From contig NZ_CP134398.1 of the NCBI RefSeq assembly GCF_002968335.2, forward strand, positions 5,394,001 through 5,458,000: 64,000 bases of DNA, written 5' to 3'. Shown here in pieces: positions 50,651 through 61,749 of this stretch (positions within the stretch are counted from its first letter, which is position 1; each line of letters begins with the position of its first letter). Both the position numbers and the translations under genes were made by a program. Origin of the DNA: Mycobacterium sp. ITM-2016-00316. GTDB lineage: Bacteria; Actinomycetota; Actinomycetes; Mycobacteriales; Mycobacteriaceae. The notes under the pieces were generated by a model that did no database searches, was not told where the DNA came from, and saw only the letters and a program-made list of their open reading frames with translations.

Positions 50651-51802
50651 TCACAGCCCCCCGCGCGACACCAACTGGGCAGCGATGACGTTGCGCTGGA
50701 TCTCGTTGGTGCCCTCGCCGACGATCATCAGCGGGGCGTCACGGAAGTAGCGTTCCACGTCGTACTCGGTGGAGTAGCCGTACCCACCGTGGATACGCAC
50801 CGCGTTCAGCGCGATCTCCATCGCGGTCTCGGAGGCGAACAGTTTGGCCATGCCGGCTTCCATATCGCAGCGCTCACCGCTGTCGTATTTCTCGGCGGCA
50901 TACCAGGTGAGTTGGCGGGCTGCGGTGAGCTTGGTGGCCATATCGGCGAGGTAGTTGCCGATGGACTGGTGGCGCCAGATCGGCTGGCCGAAGCTTTCGC
51001 GCTGCTGGGCGTAGGCCAGCGAGTCTTCGAGGGCGGCGGTGGCCACCCCCAGCGCCCGGGAGGCGACCTGGATACGGCCGGTCTCCAGGCCCTTCATCAT
51101 CTGCGCGAAGCCCTTCCCTGGGGTGCCGCCCAGGATGGCGGTGGCCGGGATGCGGTAGTCGTCGAAGGACAACTCGCAGGATTCCACACCCTTGTAGCCG
51201 AGCTTGGGCAGGTCGCGTGAGACGGTCAGGCCGGGGCCGTGTTCGACGAGCACGATGGAGATGCCCTTGTGCTTGGGCTGTGCGCCGGGGTCGGTTTTGC
51301 ACAGCAGCGCAATGAGATCCGAGCGCCGGGCGTTGGAGATCCACGTTTTGGCGCCCGCGATCACCAGGTCCTCGCCGTCGGTTCTCGCGACGGTGGTCAT
51401 GGCCTGTAGGTCGGAGCCCCCGCCGGGCTCGGTCAGTGCCATGGTGGCGCGCACCTCGCCGGTGGCCATCCGCGGCAGGTAGGCCTGCTTCTGCTCATCG
51501 GTACCGAACAGGGCGAGCAGTTTGGCCACCACGGTGTGCCCGCCCATCGCGCCGGCCAGGCTCATCCAGCCGCGCGCGAGTTCCTGGGTGACCCTCGCGT
51601 AGCAGGGCATCGATACCGGCGAACCGCCGTAGGACTCCGGCACCGCCAACCCGTAGATGCCGATCTGCTTCATCTGCTCGATCCAGCGTTCGGGGTACTC
51701 GTTGGCGTGCTCGACCTTCTGCACGCGGGGCTTGACCTCTCGGTCGACGAACTCGCGCACCGTCTGGATCAGGAAGGTCTCTTCGTCGTTGAGCGTGGCC
51801 AC
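50651..51802 (-). CDS. Acyl-CoA dehydrogenase
   Basis: 383 residues of the three-domain acyl-CoA dehydrogenase family. FAD-binding ALTEPGGGSDLQAMTTVA and KTWISNARRSDLIALL; the C-terminal helix QRESFGQPIWRHQSIGNYLADMATKL; the catalytic base lies in IVGEGTNEIQRNVIA (Glu of GEGT). It introduces a C2-C3 double bond in acyl-CoA substrates with electrons passed to ETF. The start is GTG 51802. It lies 9 bp downstream of xylH on the same strand and 3 bp from palindrome C. Chain-length preference cannot be read; link to the sugar or alcohol genes is only positional. Confidence 0.92.
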   Translation of the reverse strand: MATLNDEETFLIQTVREFVDREVKPRVQKVEHANEYPERWIEQMKQIGIYGLAVPESYGGSPVSMPCYARVTQELARGWMSLAGAMGGHTVVAKLLALFGTDEQKQAYLPRMATGEVRATMALTEPGGGSDLQAMTTVARTDGEDLVIAGAKTWISNARRSDLIALLCKTDPGAQPKHKGISIVLVEHGPGLTVSRDLPKLGYKGVESCELSFDDYRIPATAILGGTPGKGFAQMMKGLETGRIQVASRALGVATAALEDSLAYAQQRESFGQPIWRHQSIGNYLADMATKLTAARQLTWYAAEKYDSGERCDMEAGMAKLFASETAMEIALNAVRIHGGYGYSTEYDVERYFRDAPLMIVGEGTNEIQRNVIAAQLVSRGGL

Positions 51803-51811
51803 CCGCTCACA

Positions 51812-53098
51812 TTAGAGCCCGGTCGACGAGCGCCGCCGCCGCGAGATCGCGTCCACGCTGGCCGCGAGCAACAGCACCCCACCTGTGACCAGGAAGTTGA
51901 TATAGGACGACTGATTCAGCAGGCCCAGTCCGTTCGCAATCGTGGCGACCACCACGCCACCGATCACGGCGTCGATGGCCCGGCCTTTACCGCCGAAAAG
52001 ACTGGTGCCGCCGATCACCGCCGCGCCGACCGCGTACAGGAGCACGTTGCCCGCGCCGGAGGACGCCGACACCTTTCCTGCGTAGGACGCCGCGATGATT
52101 CCGCTCAGCGCGGCCAGCGACGAGCAGACGACGAACACCGAAACCCGGATGCGGTCCACGGGGATCCCTGCGCGGCGCGCAGCCTCGGCGTTGCCGCCGA
52201 CGGCATAGATGTGCCTGCCGTACGTCGTGCGCCTGAGCACCAGCGTCATGGCGATGAGGAGTACCAGGATCAACGGCAGCACGTACGGAATGCCGCTGAT
52301 ATCCACGTTGGGGTTGACGCTGCGGTTGACGCTGAGCACGAACGTGACACCGAGGATCACGGCGGCCACCGCGACCACCCGCGCGATCACCACGCCCAGC
52401 GGGGCGTGCGACAGCTGCAGGGACTTCTTACGCCGGTGCTGGTAGACCTCGAGGCCGGTGAAACCGACGACCACCACCAGCGCAATCGCCCATCCGACGG
52501 CGACGGGCAGATTGCTGATCGTCAGTCCGCGGATCACCGGGTCATCGACTCGGACCGATCCACCCTCGCCGATGAGTTTCAGGGTCACACCCTGCAGTCC
52601 GAGGAAGAATGCCAACGTGACCACGAATGATGGAATCCCGAGTTTGGCGCGCAGCACGCCGATGGCGAGGCCGATCAATGCGCCGCAGGCGATTCCGGTG
52701 AGGATGGCCGCCCACCACGGCCAGCTCAGGCTGACGATGGTCAACCCCATCGCGCAGGCCGCCACCCCGCCGGCGACTCCCGCCGACAGGTCGATGTCAC
52801 CGAGCAGCAGGACGAACACCAGCCCCATCGCCAGCACACAGATGGATCCGGCCTGGGTGACCAGGTTGGCAAGGTTCAGTGCCGACAGGAACCGGTCGTT
52901 CGCCAATCCGAACACCACGAACAGCACGACCAGTCCGAGGATGGCGGGCAGCGAACCCATGTCGCCGCCGCGCACGCGCTGCAGGTAGCCGCGCACCGCC
53001 TCGCCGAACGTCTGATCGGAACTGATGTCACCGACGAAGTCGGCATCGGCGAGTGCGCCAGCGGATCGAGAAGTGGCGGTGCTTGTTTCGGTGCCCAT
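51812..53098 (-). CDS. xylH: Xylose ABC transporter permease
   Basis: 428 residues with about ten membrane helices. The ribose/xylose-type permease signature is GLVFVLLLGDIDLSAGVAGGVAACAMG, with YGRHIYAVGGNAEAARRAGIPVDRIRV in the second half, typical of XylH/RbsC. ATG 53098 gives the usual hydrophilic N-terminus. Gene order with a single-cassette ATPase and a lipoprotein binding protein, and xylA/xylB nearby, makes D-xylose the most likely substrate, though arabinose or ribose is not excluded by sequence. Confidence 0.9.
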   Translation of the reverse strand: MGTETSTATSRSAGALADADFVGDISSDQTFGEAVRGYLQRVRGGDMGSLPAILGLVVLFVVFGLANDRFLSALNLANLVTQAGSICVLAMGLVFVLLLGDIDLSAGVAGGVAACAMGLTIVSLSWPWWAAILTGIACGALIGLAIGVLRAKLGIPSFVVTLAFFLGLQGVTLKLIGEGGSVRVDDPVIRGLTISNLPVAVGWAIALVVVVGFTGLEVYQHRRKKSLQLSHAPLGVVIARVVAVAAVILGVTFVLSVNRSVNPNVDISGIPYVLPLILVLLIAMTLVLRRTTYGRHIYAVGGNAEAARRAGIPVDRIRVSVFVVCSSLAALSGIIAASYAGKVSASSGAGNVLLYAVGAAVIGGTSLFGGKGRAIDAVIGGVVVATIANGLGLLNQSSYINFLVTGGVLLLAASVDAISRRRRSSTGL

Positions 53099-53142
53099 CG
53101 GGGTGTCCTTCAAGTTTCCGTTTCGGTCGTGCACGTCAGAGC

Positions 53143-53937
53143 TCACATCGACTCGGCGGCCTGTGCCGGCGCCAGTCCGAGGCCGCCGGAACGTCCGGCG
53201 GTGATGAGTTCGACGATCTGGCCGTGGGTGACCTCGGATGCCTTGACATCGGCGGCCACCCGCCCGAGGTACAGCGCGCAGATCCGGTCGGCCACCTCGA
53301 AGACGTCGACCATATTGTGCGAGATGAGCACCACCCCGACGCCCTGACCGGCAAGTCGGCGCACCAGCTCGATCACCTGCCGTGTCTGGGCGACACCGAG
53401 CGCTGCGGTCGGTTCGTCGAGCAGCACCACCTTCGAGTTCCACAGCACCGATTTGGCGATCGCCACGGTCTGGCGCTGGCCCCCGGACAGACTCGACACC
53501 GTCTGCCGTACGGATTTGACCGTCCGCACCGACAGCGAGGTGAGGGCGTCGCGGGCCATCGTTTCCATGCGGGCCTCGTCGAGCAGCCCTCGGCTCGTGA
53601 GTTCCCGCCCCAGGAACATGTTCTCGACGATGTCGAGGTTGTCGCACAGCGCCAGATCCTGGTAGACCACCTCGACCCCGAGTGCCGCAACCTCGTTCGG
53701 ACTGTGCACTGTCACCGGCCGGCCCTCGAAAAGGTAGGTGCCGGTGTCGATGGGGTGGATTCCGGCGATCGCCTTGACCAGAGTCGACTTTCCGGCGCCA
53801 TTGTCACCGACCAGAGCCGTCACCTGGCCGGGGTAGATGCAGAAGTCGACGTCATGGAGCACGTGGACAACACCGAAACTCTTGTTGACACCCTGCAATT
53901 CGAGGATCGGTTCCACCGATGGCACTGGAGGGGTCAT
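53143..53937 (-). CDS. xylG: Xylose ABC transporter ATP-binding protein (single cassette)
   Basis: 264 residues. Walker A GDNGAGKSTLVKAIAG, signature LSGGQRQTVAIAK, Walker B VVLLDEPTAALG, H-loop ISHNMVDV. E. coli XylG and most CUT2 ATPases carry two fused cassettes (about 500 residues); this has one, as in several actinobacterial sugar systems, so the functional transporter must use a homodimer. It is 5 bp downstream of xylF and 44 bp from xylH, indicating an operon. ATG 53937 is preferred. Confidence 0.88.
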   Translation of the reverse strand: MTPPVPSVEPILELQGVNKSFGVVHVLHDVDFCIYPGQVTALVGDNGAGKSTLVKAIAGIHPIDTGTYLFEGRPVTVHSPNEVAALGVEVVYQDLALCDNLDIVENMFLGRELTSRGLLDEARMETMARDALTSLSVRTVKSVRQTVSSLSGGQRQTVAIAKSVLWNSKVVLLDEPTAALGVAQTRQVIELVRRLAGQGVGVVLISHNMVDVFEVADRICALYLGRVAADVKASEVTHGQIVELITAGRSGGLGLAPAQAAESM

Positions 53938-53942
53938 CGGCG

Positions 53943-55013
53943 CTAGGCCCCCGCGGCGGTGCACATGGGCGCAAACTGTCCCGTGCACACCTCGTCTCTG
54001 GACTGGCCGCCGTCCTCGAAGACGACGCCCACGGTGTCCTTCGTGATCGACTTCGGCGTCAACAGCACCGACGGGACGTCGCGCTCGCCGGTATCGTCGC
54101 GCGTCGTGCTGGTGGCCTTCGGCTCCTCACCATTGGCCAGCGCGATCGCCACTTCGGCGAGCGCGTTCGCCTCTTCGGTCGCCGACTTGTAGACGGTCAT
54201 GCACTGTGTTCCGGCGAGGATGTTCTGCAGACCCTCGACGGTGGCATCCTGGCCGGTGACCGGAACCTGGCCGGCACGCCGGTTCTTCTCCAGGATCGAG
54301 ATGACCGAGCCGGCCAGACCGTCGTTGGCCGCGTAGACCCCGTCCACACGTCCGTCCGCCGCGGTGTAGAGCTGCTCGAAGATGGTCACCGCCGCGTCGG
54401 TGTCCCAGTCGGGCACTGCTTGCTCACCGACGACGGTGATGGTCGGCGTCACGTCGATCGCCGAATGAGCCCCGGCGCTGAACAACGTCGCGTTGTTGTC
54501 GGTCGGAGAACCGTTGAGGAACACCACATTCGCGGGCCTGCCACCGAGGCAGTCGACCAGCCCCTGCCCCTGGAGCTCACCGACCGTGGTGTTGTCGAAC
54601 GATACGTAGATGTCGGCGGAACCGCCCAGGGTCAGGCGGTCGTAGTCAATGGTCTTGACGCCCTGGGTGGCGGCCTTCTGCTGAATCGACGCGCCGCTGT
54701 CGGAGTCGAGGTTCACGATCGCCAGCACGGTGACGCCATCGGCGATCATGCCGTCGGCGATCGTGGCCATCGTGTCGGCGGATCCTTCCGCGTTCTGGAT
54801 GGTGTAGTCCACCCCTGCCGCTTTGAACGCGGCTTCCAGCGCGGGGCGGTCCTTGGTCTCCCAGCGAACCGACGACTTGGTGTCAGGCAGGATCACCCCG
54901 ACCTTGCCTGCCCCCGAGCTCGTCGACTCCGAACCCGAATCCGATCCGCAGGCCGTCAGCGTCAGGCCGACGCCGACGACGGTCGCGAGGAGCAGGGTGC
55001 TGATTCGTTTCAC
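53943..55013 (-). CDS. xylF: Xylose-binding lipoprotein
   Basis: 356 residues. Signal peptide with lipobox LTLTAC, then the periplasmic-binding-protein fold of the xylose/ribose group: VGVILPDTKSSVRWETKDRPALEAAFKAAG, VLAIVNLDSDSGASIQQKAATQGVKTIDYDRL and VYAANDGLAGSVISILEKN. The WETKDRP region contributes sugar ligands in XylF. It is the extracytoplasmic receptor for the XylGH channel. The 103-bp gap to xylA shows no gene. Confidence 0.92.
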   Translation of the reverse strand: MKRISTLLLATVVGVGLTLTACGSDSGSESTSSGAGKVGVILPDTKSSVRWETKDRPALEAAFKAAGVDYTIQNAEGSADTMATIADGMIADGVTVLAIVNLDSDSGASIQQKAATQGVKTIDYDRLTLGGSADIYVSFDNTTVGELQGQGLVDCLGGRPANVVFLNGSPTDNNATLFSAGAHSAIDVTPTITVVGEQAVPDWDTDAAVTIFEQLYTAADGRVDGVYAANDGLAGSVISILEKNRRAGQVPVTGQDATVEGLQNILAGTQCMTVYKSATEEANALAEVAIALANGEEPKATSTTRDDTGERDVPSVLLTPKSITKDTVGVVFEDGGQSRDEVCTGQFAPMCTAAGA

Positions 55014-55116
55014 GAAGATCCCTCCAATGGGGCGTGGATTTGTTGTCCGTCGTCACATATTCCGTGATCCAGATCACTTTGTGGGCGGCATTGCGGGATC
55101 TGGGTGCGCGCGGGCC

Positions 55117-56340
55117 TCATCGTGCGCCCATCAGATGCTCGATCGCCAACTGGTTGAGGGCCACGAAACCGCAACCCTTTCCGCCGAAGTAGGCACCGGT
55201 GTCGAACTGTTCGTAGGCGGTCGGGTCGGCCAGTAGCTCGGCATAGGTCTCGCCGGCGCCCAAGGTGGGTTCGCGTAGCTCGGGCACTTTGGCCGCCGCC
55301 ATCGCCGCCTGCACGGCCGGGTCGGCGCGGAACGCCGCGGCGCGCTGGCGCAGCAGCAGGTACATCCGCATGTTGGCCGCCGCCGACGCCCACACACCGT
55401 CGGCATCCTCGGTTCGGCTGGGCTTGTAGTCGAAATGCCGCGGTCCGTCATAGGCCGGGCCGCCGCCGGGGCCGCCGTGTTCGAGCAGATCGACCAACGC
55501 GAAGGCGTTGGCGAGATCACCATGGCCGAACACCAGGTCCTGGTCGAACTTGATGCCGCGCTGACCGTTCAGGTCGATGTGAAACAGCTTGCCGCTGTAG
55601 AGGGCTTGGGCGATGCCGTGCACGAAGTTCAGCCCGGCCATCTGCTCGTGGCCGGTCTCGGGGTTGACGCCGACCATCTCCGGATGGGCAAGGGTCTCGA
55701 TGAACGCCAGTGCATGCCCCACCGTGGGTAGCAAGATGTCACCGCGCGGTTCGTTGGGTTTGGGCTCGATCGCGAACCGAAGTCCACTGCCCTGGTCGAT
55801 CACGTACTGGCACAACATGTCCAGCGCCTCGCGGTAGCGTTCCAGGGCGGCCTGGACGTCCTTGGCCGAGTCGTACTCGCTACCTTCCCTACCACCCCAC
55901 ATCACGAAGGTCTCGGCACCGAGTTCGGCGGCCAGATCGATATTGCGCAGGACCTTGCGCAGGGCGAAGCGGCGCACGCCGCGGTCGTTGCTGGTGAACC
56001 CGCCGTCCTTGAACACCGGCTGTGTGAACAGGTTGGTGGTGACCATCGGCACGACCAGACCGTGGGTGCTCAGCGCGGAGGTCAATCTGTCGATCATCCG
56101 CCGTCGCTCGGTATCGGAGCTGCCGAACGCGAACAGGTCGTCGTCGTGCAGGGTCAGTCCGTACGCCCCCAACGCGGCCAGTCGCTCGACGACCTCGACG
56201 ACGTCGACCGCGGGCCGGGTGGCGACGCCGAACGGGTCGACGCCCGGCCAGCCGACGGTCCACAGTCCGAACGAGAACTTGTCGGAAGGGCTCGGTATCA
56301 AACCCTCCGCTGCCGGGGCGCCGGCCTCCAGGACGGTCAT
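55117..56340 (-). CDS. xylA: Xylose isomerase
   Basis: 407 residues, actinobacterial type. Metal and catalytic residues are visible: His65 and Asp68 (TLHDDD), Glu192 and Lys194 (IEPKPNE), Glu228 and His231 (VNPETGHEQ), Asp256 (HIDLNGQ), Asp266 and Asp268 (KFDQDL), Asp304 (FDYKPSRT). It converts D-xylose to D-xylulose in the cytoplasm with Mg or Mn. ATG 56340 has GAGGAGG upstream. Divergent from xylR with the operator between; it heads a transcript xylA-xylF-xylG-xylH. Confidence 0.95.
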   Translation of the reverse strand: MTVLEAGAPAAEGLIPSPSDKFSFGLWTVGWPGVDPFGVATRPAVDVVEVVERLAALGAYGLTLHDDDLFAFGSSDTERRRMIDRLTSALSTHGLVVPMVTTNLFTQPVFKDGGFTSNDRGVRRFALRKVLRNIDLAAELGAETFVMWGGREGSEYDSAKDVQAALERYREALDMLCQYVIDQGSGLRFAIEPKPNEPRGDILLPTVGHALAFIETLAHPEMVGVNPETGHEQMAGLNFVHGIAQALYSGKLFHIDLNGQRGIKFDQDLVFGHGDLANAFALVDLLEHGGPGGGPAYDGPRHFDYKPSRTEDADGVWASAAANMRMYLLLRQRAAAFRADPAVQAAMAAAKVPELREPTLGAGETYAELLADPTAYEQFDTGAYFGGKGCGFVALNQLAIEHLMGAR

Positions 56341-56401
56341 GGGGTCCTCCTCGGGGATCATGGCACCTGTCGGTGCGAGTCGGTGCGATGAAACCTGTAT
56401 T

Positions 56402-56418
56402 TGTTCTCTGTGCGAACA
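56402..56418. promoter_or_regulatory. XylR (ROK) operator between xylA and xylR
   Basis: TGTTC-tctgtgc-GAACA, with flanks extending the dyad (ATTTGTTC and GAACATAA). It lies in the 125-bp gap between divergent xylA and xylR. ROK-family XylR proteins recognise TTNGTTC-type dyads, so bidirectional control is expected. Confidence 0.7.
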
Positions 56419-56465
56419 TAAGATGTGGCCTGGGACACTGTCAAGGCTGAAAGTGAGGGGTTGAT

Positions 56466-57647
56466 GTGTCGGTGACCGGATCGGAAGCCCAGCGAGCCGT
56501 CCGGGTGGGAACGAGTACCGACGACGTCCGGCGACGAAATCTGTCCAGCGTTCTCACCCTGGTGCACCGCCACCGAGCGCTCAGTCGCGCCGAGTTGACC
56601 CGCCACACCGGACTGTCCCGGTCGACCACCAAGGATCTGGTCGAGGAGTTGGTGACGCGAGGCCTGGTCGACGAGACACCGGCGCCGTCGGTATCGCAGG
56701 TGGGACGGCCCAGCCCCATTGTGCGCCCGGGTAATCGGGCCCTCGCGGTGACCGTCAGCCCGGAGGTCGATGCTGTGACCGTCGGGGTCGTGGCGATGGG
56801 GGGTGCGGTGCTCGACATGGTGCGCTACCCGACCGAGCGCATACCGACCGCGGCGGACACCGTGGCCATCACCGCCGAGGCGGTCGGCCGGATCCGCGCC
56901 GGCCTACACGACGGTCAGGTGCTGACGGCGGTCGGCGTCGCGGTGCCCGGGCTCGTGCACGGTCGCGAATCGGCGGTGCAACTGGCGCCCAATCTCGACT
57001 GGCATGATGTCGAGATCGGCCAGCTGCTCAGCACAGCAACAGAATTGCCGGTCTATGCGGCCAACGACGCCAACGTCGGCGCGATTGCCGAGCACCTGTT
57101 CGGCAACCACATCGATGCCGATCATCTGATCTATGTCAACGGCGGGCCCAGCGGTATAGGGGCAGGTGTCATCGTTGCCGGCGGACTCCTCGAAGGTGTG
57201 GCGGGCTACGCGGGCGAACTGGGCCATACCTACGTCGGTGGGCGCGAAAAATGCCACTGCGGCAGTGTCGGCTGTCTGGAGACCGAAGTGACCCAGCCGC
57301 CGTTGGCCCGCCTGCTCGCCGAGCTCGACGGCGCACCCGGCGACACCGAGCCCCGCCCCAGCTCCGCGGAGCGCGATGTGCTCGATCGCCAGGCACGCGC
57401 GCTGGCCATCACTCTCGGCAATGCCATCAACATGTTGAATCCCCGGTTGATCGTCCTCGGCGGATTCCTGCGGGTCTTTCCCGCCTGCGCGGCGGCGGTG
57501 CTGCGTACCGAATTGGCGCGCCGCAGCATGCGGGCCCCACGCGAACTGGTCCGCGTGGTACCCGCAACCCTCGGCGCCGATACGTTGGTGATCGGCGCGG
57601 CCGAGTTGGCATTCGCACCCGTACTCACCGATCCCGGGAGGTTCTGA
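56466..57647 (+). CDS. xylR: ROK-family xylose repressor
   Basis: 393 residues. N-terminal winged helix ([29 protein letters not shown]), then the ROK sugar-binding fold with [28 protein letters not shown] and the zinc motif [22 protein letters not shown] (Cys cluster and His). ROK repressors release their operators on binding xylose or a related sugar. The start GTG 56466 has GAGGGG upstream. It is divergent from xylA and 2 bp upstream of xylB, so it probably controls both transcripts. Confidence 0.92.
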   Translation: MSVTGSEAQRAVRVGTSTDDVRRRNLSSVLTLVHRHRALSRAELTRHTGLSRSTTKDLVEELVTRGLVDETPAPSVSQVGRPSPIVRPGNRALAVTVSPEVDAVTVGVVAMGGAVLDMVRYPTERIPTAADTVAITAEAVGRIRAGLHDGQVLTAVGVAVPGLVHGRESAVQLAPNLDWHDVEIGQLLSTATELPVYAANDANVGAIAEHLFGNHIDADHLIYVNGGPSGIGAGVIVAGGLLEGVAGYAGELGHTYVGGREKCHCGSVGCLETEVTQPPLARLLAELDGAPGDTEPRPSSAERDVLDRQARALAITLGNAINMLNPRLIVLGGFLRVFPACAAAVLRTELARRSMRAPRELVRVVPATLGADTLVIGAAELAFAPVLTDPGRF

Positions 57648-57649
57648 GC

Positions 57650-59044
57650 GTGACACTCGTGGCGGGAATCGACTCATCCACCCAGTCCTGCAAGGTCGTG
57701 ATCTGCGACGCCGAGACCGGCAGCATCGTGCGTTCGGCGTCATCGCCACACCCCGCCGGAACCGAGGTCGACCCGGAGCTGTGGTGGCGGGCGCTGCAGC
57801 GCACACTCGCCATGGCGGGCGGAGTCGACGACGTGTCGGCGATTGCGGTGGGAGGCCAGCAACACGGAATGGTGTGCCTGGACTCGACCGGCCGGGTCAT
57901 ACGAGATGTACTGCTGTGGAACGACACTCGCTCCGGTGCGGCCGCCGAACAACTTGTCGGTGAACTGGGCGGTGCCGCGCGGTGGGCCGCGCGCGTCGGC
58001 GTCGTGCCGGTCGCGTCGATCACCGCCACCAAGCTGCGCTGGCTGGCCGATCACGAACCCCATCACGCCGACGCGACCGCGGCGGTCTGTCTTCCCCACG
58101 ACTGGCTGACCTGGCGGCTGGGCGGCTGCTCCGATATCGCGGACCTGCGTACCGACCGCAGCGATGCGAGCGGCACCGGCTACTACTCGGCCGACAGCGA
58201 CAGCTATCAGACCGATCTGCTCGAGCTTGCCTTCAGAGGCCGGCGGCCGATGGTGCCGAAGGTGCTCGGACCCCACGACCCGGCGGGTGAGACACCGCAG
58301 GGCATTCTCCTGGGAGCCGGCGCCGGGGACAACGCCGCCGCCGCGCTGGGGCTGGGCGCCGGAGCCGGCGACTGTGTCGTGTCGCTGGGGACCTCGGGAG
58401 TGGTGAGCGCGGTCGGATCGGCGGCCCCGCACGACCCGGAGGGCATCGTGGCGGGCTTTGCCGATGCGACCGGACGTCACCTTCCGCTGGTGTGCACCCT
58501 CAACGGAGCACCGGTGCTGGCCGCGGTCGCCGCGATGCTGGGTGTGGATTTCGACGAATTCGACCGGCTCGCCTTGTCGGCGCCGGTGGGGGCCGAAGGC
58601 CTGGTGCTGGTTCCCTACTTCGACGGGGAACGGTCGCCGAACCTGCCAGCGGCAGCTGGTGCACTGCAGGGGATGACGACACGAAACCTGAACTCCACCA
58701 ACATCGCCCGTGCCGCAGTGGAGGGGCTGCTCAGCTCCATGGCCTACTGCATCGACAAGATCACCGAACAGGGCATCGACGTCGGGCGCATCAACCTGGT
58801 CGGTGGTGGCGCGCGATCGCAGGCCGTGCGGCGCATCGCACCCGCCATCTTTGACACCGAGGTGCATGTGCCGACACCGGCGGAGTACGTCGCACTCGGC
58901 GCGGCCCGTCAGGCGGCATGGGTGCTGTCCGGTCAGGATGTGCCGCCGTCGTGGTCGGTCGGGGAATCCGCCCGCTATGAGGCCGAGGCGACACCCGGGG
59001 TACTGGCGCGGTATCGGACAGCACAACCACTGACCTTCAGGTGA
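57650..59044 (+). CDS. xylB: Xylulokinase
   Basis: 464 residues, FGGY family. [13 protein letters not shown] (N-terminal phosphate-binding), [10 protein letters not shown], catalytic Asp in [11 protein letters not shown], and [12 protein letters not shown] followed by [15 protein letters not shown]. It phosphorylates D-xylulose for the pentose phosphate pathway, completing uptake, isomerisation and phosphorylation in one locus. GTG 57650 lies 2 bp after the xylR stop. The much longer in-frame extension upstream is a shadow of xylR. Converges with egtE, overlapping by 8 bp. Confidence 0.93.
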   Translation: MTLVAGIDSSTQSCKVVICDAETGSIVRSASSPHPAGTEVDPELWWRALQRTLAMAGGVDDVSAIAVGGQQHGMVCLDSTGRVIRDVLLWNDTRSGAAAEQLVGELGGAARWAARVGVVPVASITATKLRWLADHEPHHADATAAVCLPHDWLTWRLGGCSDIADLRTDRSDASGTGYYSADSDSYQTDLLELAFRGRRPMVPKVLGPHDPAGETPQGILLGAGAGDNAAAALGLGAGAGDCVVSLGTSGVVSAVGSAAPHDPEGIVAGFADATGRHLPLVCTLNGAPVLAAVAAMLGVDFDEFDRLALSAPVGAEGLVLVPYFDGERSPNLPAAAGALQGMTTRNLNSTNIARAAVEGLLSSMAYCIDKITEQGIDVGRINLVGGGARSQAVRRIAPAIFDTEVHVPTPAEYVALGAARQAAWVLSGQDVPPSWSVGESARYEAEATPGVLARYRTAQPLTFR

Positions 59045-60116
59045 CGGCGACGAGCGCCTCGGCAAAAAGCTCCAGATCCGCGGCCTCGACGTCCACATGC
59101 GGAGACACCCGCAGCACCGGCCCGGCCATCTCGCTGGGAGCCCGCGCCACCTCGCACGCCGTGGTGACGATCCGGTGTTCGGCGATCAGCTTGGCGCGCA
59201 CCGGTGTCGGCTGGGCACCATTGGTGGGCCGCAGCGTCGTGATCGCGGTCGGCTCGTCCACAGGTTCGACCACCTCCCACCCGGGGATGTCGGCGAGCAC
59301 CGTCCGGGTGAGCCGGCCGACCTCGGCCAGCCGGGCCCGCACCAGCTCCGGGCCCGTGGCAAGGTGCTCCCCCAATGCCAGCGAAAAACCAAGGCGCGAG
59401 CCGATATTTGCCTCGTGCAACTCCATCGGCGCCCATCGCGGCGTCAACCGGCCGTACAACTCGGGCCGCACCGCCAGCGTGCCGACACCGCGCGGGCCGG
59501 CCACCCACTTGCGTGAGGACGAATACAGCACGTCGGCGCCCACCGCGCAGTCCACGTGCCCGAGCCCTTGGGCCGCGTCGACCACCAGGAGCAGACCCAA
59601 CGACCGGCAGACCGGCGCCAACTCGGCCAGCGGCTGCGCCACCCCGCGGTGGCTGCCGAGCACGGTCAGATGCACCAGCGCCGGCGGATCGGCCTCCAAC
59701 ACCGCGGCGGCCTCGTCGACCCGCAGCCGGCCCAGCTCGTCGACGGGCAGGGGGCGCACCTCGAACCCATTGGCCGCCATGATGACCAGGTTCGGACCGT
59801 ACTCTCCGGGCGGGCATGCCACGGTGCGCGGTCCGGTCCAGCTGCTCAACAACAGATCCAGCGCGTGATTGGAGCCGGTGGTGAAGATGACCTCGGCATC
59901 GGGCATCCCGGCCAGGGCGCGCACCGCGGCCCGTCCGGCGTCCAGCACCGGCACCGCGGCCTCGCCCGCGACGTAGCCACCGACCTCGGCCTCGTGCCGG
60001 GCGTGGGTGGCTGCCGCATCGATCACCGCATTGCTCTGCCGCGAGCACGCCGCGCTGTCCAGATGCAGGCCCGCCACCGGCACCCGGGCCGCCCGCCATG
60101 TGTCGGCGAGGCTCAT
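59037..60116 (-). CDS. egtE: Ergothioneine PLP-dependent C-S lyase
   Basis: 359 residues, aspartate-aminotransferase fold (class V, NifS-like). PLP lysine in [19 protein letters not shown], Asp of [27 protein letters not shown] and [10 protein letters not shown]. EgtE cleaves the hercynylcysteine sulfoxide C-S bond in the last step. ATG 60116 overlaps the egtD stop (ATGA), the downstream end of the egtABCDE operon. The alternative longer start lies within egtD. Confidence 0.93.
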   Translation of the reverse strand: MSLADTWRAARVPVAGLHLDSAACSRQSNAVIDAAATHARHEAEVGGYVAGEAAVPVLDAGRAAVRALAGMPDAEVIFTTGSNHALDLLLSSWTGPRTVACPPGEYGPNLVIMAANGFEVRPLPVDELGRLRVDEAAAVLEADPPALVHLTVLGSHRGVAQPLAELAPVCRSLGLLLVVDAAQGLGHVDCAVGADVLYSSSRKWVAGPRGVGTLAVRPELYGRLTPRWAPMELHEANIGSRLGFSLALGEHLATGPELVRARLAEVGRLTRTVLADIPGWEVVEPVDEPTAITTLRPTNGAQPTPVRAKLIAEHRIVTTACEVARAPSEMAGPVLRVSPHVDVEAADLELFAEALVAVT

Positions 60117-61063
60117 TTCACCGCCAGCGAGAGACCGAAATCGCCGGCGCCGTCGGACCACCAGTGGGTGCGGCGCAGCCCGGCGGCGGCCAATTCGGCT
60201 TCCACACCCTCGGGACGGAATTTGCAGGACACCTCGGTCAGCATCTCCTCGCCGGCCGCAAACTCGACGGTGAGATCGAGCTGCGCGATGCGGACCCGTT
60301 GATCGGCGGTCGACCTCAGCCACATCTCGATGCGCTCCTCATCGGGGTTCCACCGCGCGACATGATCGAAGGCGTCCAGGTCGAAGTCGGCGTCGAGTTC
60401 GCGGTTCACCACGGTCAGCACATTGCGGTTGAACGCCGCCGTGACACCGGCACTGTCGTCATAGGCGCGCACCAGCCGGCCGACATCCTTGACCAGGTCG
60501 GTGCCCAGCAGCAGCGAATCGCCGGGCTCCATGGTGTCGGCGACCGCGGCAAGGAATTCGGCGCGGGGTTCGGGAGTGAGATTCCCGATCGTGGACCCGA
60601 GGAAGACCACCATCCGCCGGCCGACCTTGGGCACGGTGCCCAGGTCCCGCTCGAAATCGCCGCACACCACCTCGATCTCGATGTCGGGGTATTCGACATG
60701 CAGCGCACGGGCGGCATCGCGCAGCACGCTGGGGTCGACGTCGAACGGGATGAAGCGCTTCAGCGCACCGCTGTCCCGCAGGGCATCGAGCAGCAGCCGT
60801 GTCTTCTCCGATGTGCCGCTGCCCAACTCGACCAGAGTGTCGGCACCCGAGGCCTCTGCGATATCGGCTGCCCGGTCCCGCAGGATCGAGGCCTCGGTGC
60901 GGGTGGGATAGTACTCGGGCAGCCGGGTGATCTGATCGAAGAGATCACTGCCCTTCGCGTCGTAGAACCATTTGGGCGGCAGGGTTTTCGGTGATTGCGC
61001 CAGTCCGTGCCGAACGTCGCGACGCAGAGCTTTGGACAGGTCCGAGGCCGTGCCGGTGGTCAT
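60113..61063 (-). CDS. egtD: L-histidine N-alpha-methyltransferase
   Basis: 316 residues (M. smegmatis enzyme about 321). [11 protein letters not shown] (Tyr51-Tyr52, histidine site), [15 protein letters not shown] (SAM site), [14 protein letters not shown] and DLVKD. The enzyme trimethylates L-histidine to hercynine, the committed step in ergothioneine synthesis. ATG 61063 overlaps the egtC stop (ATGA). Confidence 0.96.
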   Translation of the reverse strand: MTTGTASDLSKALRRDVRHGLAQSPKTLPPKWFYDAKGSDLFDQITRLPEYYPTRTEASILRDRAADIAEASGADTLVELGSGTSEKTRLLLDALRDSGALKRFIPFDVDPSVLRDAARALHVEYPDIEIEVVCGDFERDLGTVPKVGRRMVVFLGSTIGNLTPEPRAEFLAAVADTMEPGDSLLLGTDLVKDVGRLVRAYDDSAGVTAAFNRNVLTVVNRELDADFDLDAFDHVARWNPDEERIEMWLRSTADQRVRIAQLDLTVEFAAGEEMLTEVSCKFRPEGVEAELAAAGLRRTHWWSDGAGDFGLSLAVK

Positions 61064-61749
61064 GAGGATCCTTCCAGGGGAGTAAGCGTGAGGTTCGTGC
61101 CGGTCACCTCGACGAGGTGCCGGTCGGGGATATCACGCCAGGACGGGTCGTCGTCGTAGGGTTCGCTGGCCAGCACGATGCCGTCATCGCGCTGCAGACA
61201 GAACAGGGTGTCTCCCCAGGTGGTGGCGAGCAGGCTGGAACCGTTGGCGGCCAGAATGTTCAGACGGGCACCCGGGTCTCGGGTGCCGATGCGGGCGACG
61301 GTATCCCCGAGCGCGCCCATGCCGCGCTCGAAGATGTGCGCGGCCAGTACCGCACTGTCGACGGTGGATTCGGCCGTCGTCGGGGCCGGAAGGACGGCGC
61401 GGTCGACGATCCCGTTGTGCGAGAGCAGCCAGGTGCCGTCGCTGAACGGCGCCGAGGCCGAGGGCTCGATGGGCATGCCGACCGTCGCCGAACGCACCGC
61501 GGCGACGAAGCAGTCACTGCGTAGTGCGGGAGCCACCGACGCAAACGATGCGTCCCCCCACAGCGGCTTGTCGCTGCGCCAGCGCCGCACACCACGATCG
61601 AAGAACCCGACGCCCCAACCGTCGGCATTGATGGTGCCGTGCTTTTGCCGACGCGGCGAATATGACTGCACCAGCAGACCACTCGGCGGATCGAGCACCA
61701 ACGTGGACACCGGCACCGGTGCACCGAGCCAGCCCAGGTGGCGACACAT
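61060..61749 (-). CDS. egtC: Gamma-glutamyl-hercynylcysteine sulfoxide hydrolase
   Basis: 229 residues. Class II glutamine amidotransferase (Ntn) fold with nucleophile Cys2 (MCRHLGWLG), then GWGVGFFD and LLSHNGIVD. It removes the gamma-glutamyl group added by EgtA. ATG 61749 shares one base with the egtB stop (TGATG), so the start follows immediately; the longer frame upstream is a shadow of egtB. Downstream coupling to egtD by ATGA. Confidence 0.95.
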   Translation of the reverse strand: MCRHLGWLGAPVPVSTLVLDPPSGLLVQSYSPRRQKHGTINADGWGVGFFDRGVRRWRSDKPLWGDASFASVAPALRSDCFVAAVRSATVGMPIEPSASAPFSDGTWLLSHNGIVDRAVLPAPTTAESTVDSAVLAAHIFERGMGALGDTVARIGTRDPGARLNILAANGSSLLATTWGDTLFCLQRDDGIVLASEPYDDDPSWRDIPDRHLVEVTGTNLTLTPLEGSS

